A stretch of DNA of 33,089 nt. It comes from Cylindrodendrum hubeiense (lineage: Eukaryota; Ascomycota; Sordariomycetes; Hypocreales; Nectriaceae). A program made the position numbers and the translations under genes. Shown here one piece after another: positions 31,767 to 33,089 of this stretch. The stretch's first letter is position 1. Every line of letters begins with the position of its first letter. The notes below the pieces were generated by a model, which worked only from the letters and a program-made list of their open reading frames with translations, was not told the DNA's origin and ran no database searches. The stretch is from the NCBI GenBank assembly GCA_014621425.1, contig JAANBB010000434.1, positions 1 to 33,089 on the forward strand. Direction: 5' to 3'.

Positions 31767-32444
31767 TGGGTGTCAGTATGTGAGTGAGTGAGTGTTGGAG
31801 AATCGACGGGATTTGGGATTGTCCTGGCCAAGGGGCCATCATCTGCCACTTAGGGAACCGCGCTGGATACGTGCCTAGCCCTTGAAGAAAAAGGAAGATT
31901 GGTTGGGTGTTTCTCGAGTCAAAGCTGCGTTACCTTGTTACCTTATACCTTTTATTGTTAGATGCATCAGGTGGTGTTTTGGTGGCGGGGAGGCTTGGCA
32001 AACGGATATCCCTTTGAATTATACCAGAGTGAATTGATCAAGATAGCAGTATCTAGTGCACTGTACGTTAGTTTGTAATTGAAGCAACAAAAATAAGTTC
32101 ATTGCGATCCCTGCAGTCATGAGTGTTCAAATGTGCCTGGGCTCAAGGCGGACTCGCACATGTGAAGTGCAAAGTGATGATGAAAACGGCTTCTGGGAGG
32201 AATGACCGAAGCTAGGGCCGTCTGTGACTTGCTACCTGTTTGAATATGTTCTGTTGGTTATGCAAGTCAGAGTATGAATGGGAGTCTCCGTAGTTATTAG
32301 AGAGAATTGGTATTTGTACGTAGAAGAAACCTTGTAAGCTCTAGCAACAACATGGTATTATCTCTTATAAACTATACATCATAAATGAGACTGTACAAGT
32401 CCTCATATCTCTATTTTGTTGCCAACCCTTAGCCCCCACTCTAA
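31767..32444. other. AT-rich region after alpha-actinin
   Basis: This stretch is richer in A/T than the rest of the window, with no long open frames. It holds the alpha-actinin 3' untranslated region, with GTGAGTGAGTGAGTG at 31780-31794, and unannotated spacer. No transposon ends or repeats were seen. Confidence 0.4.
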
Positions 32445-32641
32445 TCATCCTGGAATTTTTGTCGCGATTGCACACTGTTTCATCGCCTCCCGCTCCTCCA
32501 AGGATAGTTGAGGAAGCCTCTGTCCTGGGTCATCCGAGCTCAAGTTATGTTTTGCTTCCTCCGATTCATGACAGTACCCGCACGTAAAAGCTTCCCTCTC
32601 ATACAACTGAGGAGGGCGGAAGGTTGCACGAAAAGTTCTTC
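32445..32641 (-). pseudogene. Candidate terminal exon or gene remnant with CxxC motif
   Basis: On the minus strand a frame of 64 codons runs from just after a CTGAAAAACAG acceptor-like site (exon start 32641) to TGA at 32447-32445. The translation looks protein-like, with RTFRATFRPPQLYEREAF, TCGYCHESEEAKHNL and a helical QLSLEEREAMKQC. The CGYC...H...C spacing could bind zinc. The preceding ~300 bases on this strand have many stops and I found no partner exon. It could be a chance open frame, a decayed gene fragment or the last exon of a gene with a distant upstream exon. Confidence 0.25.
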
Positions 32642-33089
32642 CTGTTTTTCAGTAGATGATAAATGGATGACCTTGTAAAGGAAATTGCTGCCCATGTGCG
32701 TGTGGAAAGGTCAAGTCTGTATCATTTTGTCAAGAGCTCCAGACAATTCAACTTGCCCACCCCTACACTCTCGAACCTCCCTTCCATAGTCGATTCTACG
32801 TCACTAGCAGTAGGCATGGAGCATCTTACCCCTTTCACCCGTAGCTTCTAAAGACAACTCGACCACTCTTTCAGTCTCTTGAACTTCTCTTCATATACCT
32901 CACTCTACCTCTATATCACCGAGCAATGGGAACAACTAGCTCTTGCCATCTAAAAACTCTAGAGACACCTTGGCTACTCCTTCGGTGTTCAAAATCATCA
33001 TGGTTACTAGATACACCTTCCTATCCGTTCTCAGATTACAGGGAAGTTACTGATGAAAAGATGGTCACTTAAGACAGGGCTCTCGCTCT
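32642..33089. other. Terminal region, C/T-rich, no supported gene
   Basis: The last ~450 bp hold only small open frames on the plus strand (62 codons from 32663; 48 codons at 32926-33072). A pyrimidine-rich tract at 32860-32920 precedes the second. Neither shows a recognisable motif. The window ends without a clear gene. Confidence 0.35.

Noticed and set aside
32663..32851. 62-codon ATG frame (MDDLVKEIAAHVR...)
   Set aside because: No motif or splice context; length is within chance expectation for this AT-richer region.
32926..33072. 48-codon ATG frame after a C/T-rich tract near the window end
   Set aside because: Short, without motif; the C/T-rich tract before it is suggestive of a leader but not enough to call a gene.

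Overview
This window is ordinary protein-coding chromosome from a filamentous ascomycete. The genes are split by short spliceosomal introns (mostly about 50-65 bp, GT...AG, with CTAAC/CTGAC-like branch sites). Spacers are a few hundred bases to 1.5 kb, the base composition is moderately GC-rich, and the products are typical fungal proteins. The protein sequences look like Pezizomycotina, probably Sordariomycetes and perhaps Hypocreales; that placement is an inference from general resemblance. I see no rRNA, convincing tRNA, transposon, CRISPR array, or phage or viral sequence.

Layout, left to right: MKK1-type MAP kinase kinase of the cell wall integrity pathway (588-2323, +); PUS7/TruD pseudouridine synthase (2861-5133, -); a small ABM-fold monooxygenase-like gene in three exons, none long enough to stand out as an open frame (5530-5970, -); a diverged SRA/YDG-domain gene with a GC-AG intron (about 6780-8405, +); parvulin-type prolyl isomerase PIN4 (8620-9213, +); ribosomal proteins eS12 (9811-10438, -) and uS8/RPS22 (11021-11662, +) sharing a divergent promoter; a GT90/CAP10-type glycosyltransferase (12586-14598, +); PAF1 (15005-16473, -); the ER-retrieval receptor RER1 (17082-17827, -); mitochondrial enoyl-CoA hydratase (18898-19821, +); a RING/zinc-finger/SH3 protein (20630-23550, +); a cysteine synthase-like PLP enzyme with a mitochondrial-type leader (23923-25099, +); an unrecognised putative mitochondrial protein (25160-26409, -) divergent from mitoribosomal protein bL19m/IMG1 (26647-27363, +); and alpha-actinin with a long Ser-rich N-terminal extension (28923-31766, +). 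The last 1.3 kb is mostly non-coding, with one weak candidate exon on the minus strand.

The genes are mainly housekeeping: translation and RNA modification (eS12, uS8, bL19m, PUS7), transcription (PAF1), signalling (MKK1), secretory pathway (RER1, GT90), mitochondrial metabolism and cytoskeleton. They do not form a metabolic cluster or a defence-type system. The two divergent pairs (eS12/uS8, and putative mitochondrial protein/bL19m) are the clearest cases of likely co-regulation. I did not find an obviously new multi-gene system. The items most worth checking are the SRA-like gene with its GC-AG intron, the small ABM gene, the RING-zinc finger-SH3 architecture and the unknown mitochondrial protein. 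Exon joins were worked out by eye from reading frame, splice motifs and family resemblance.
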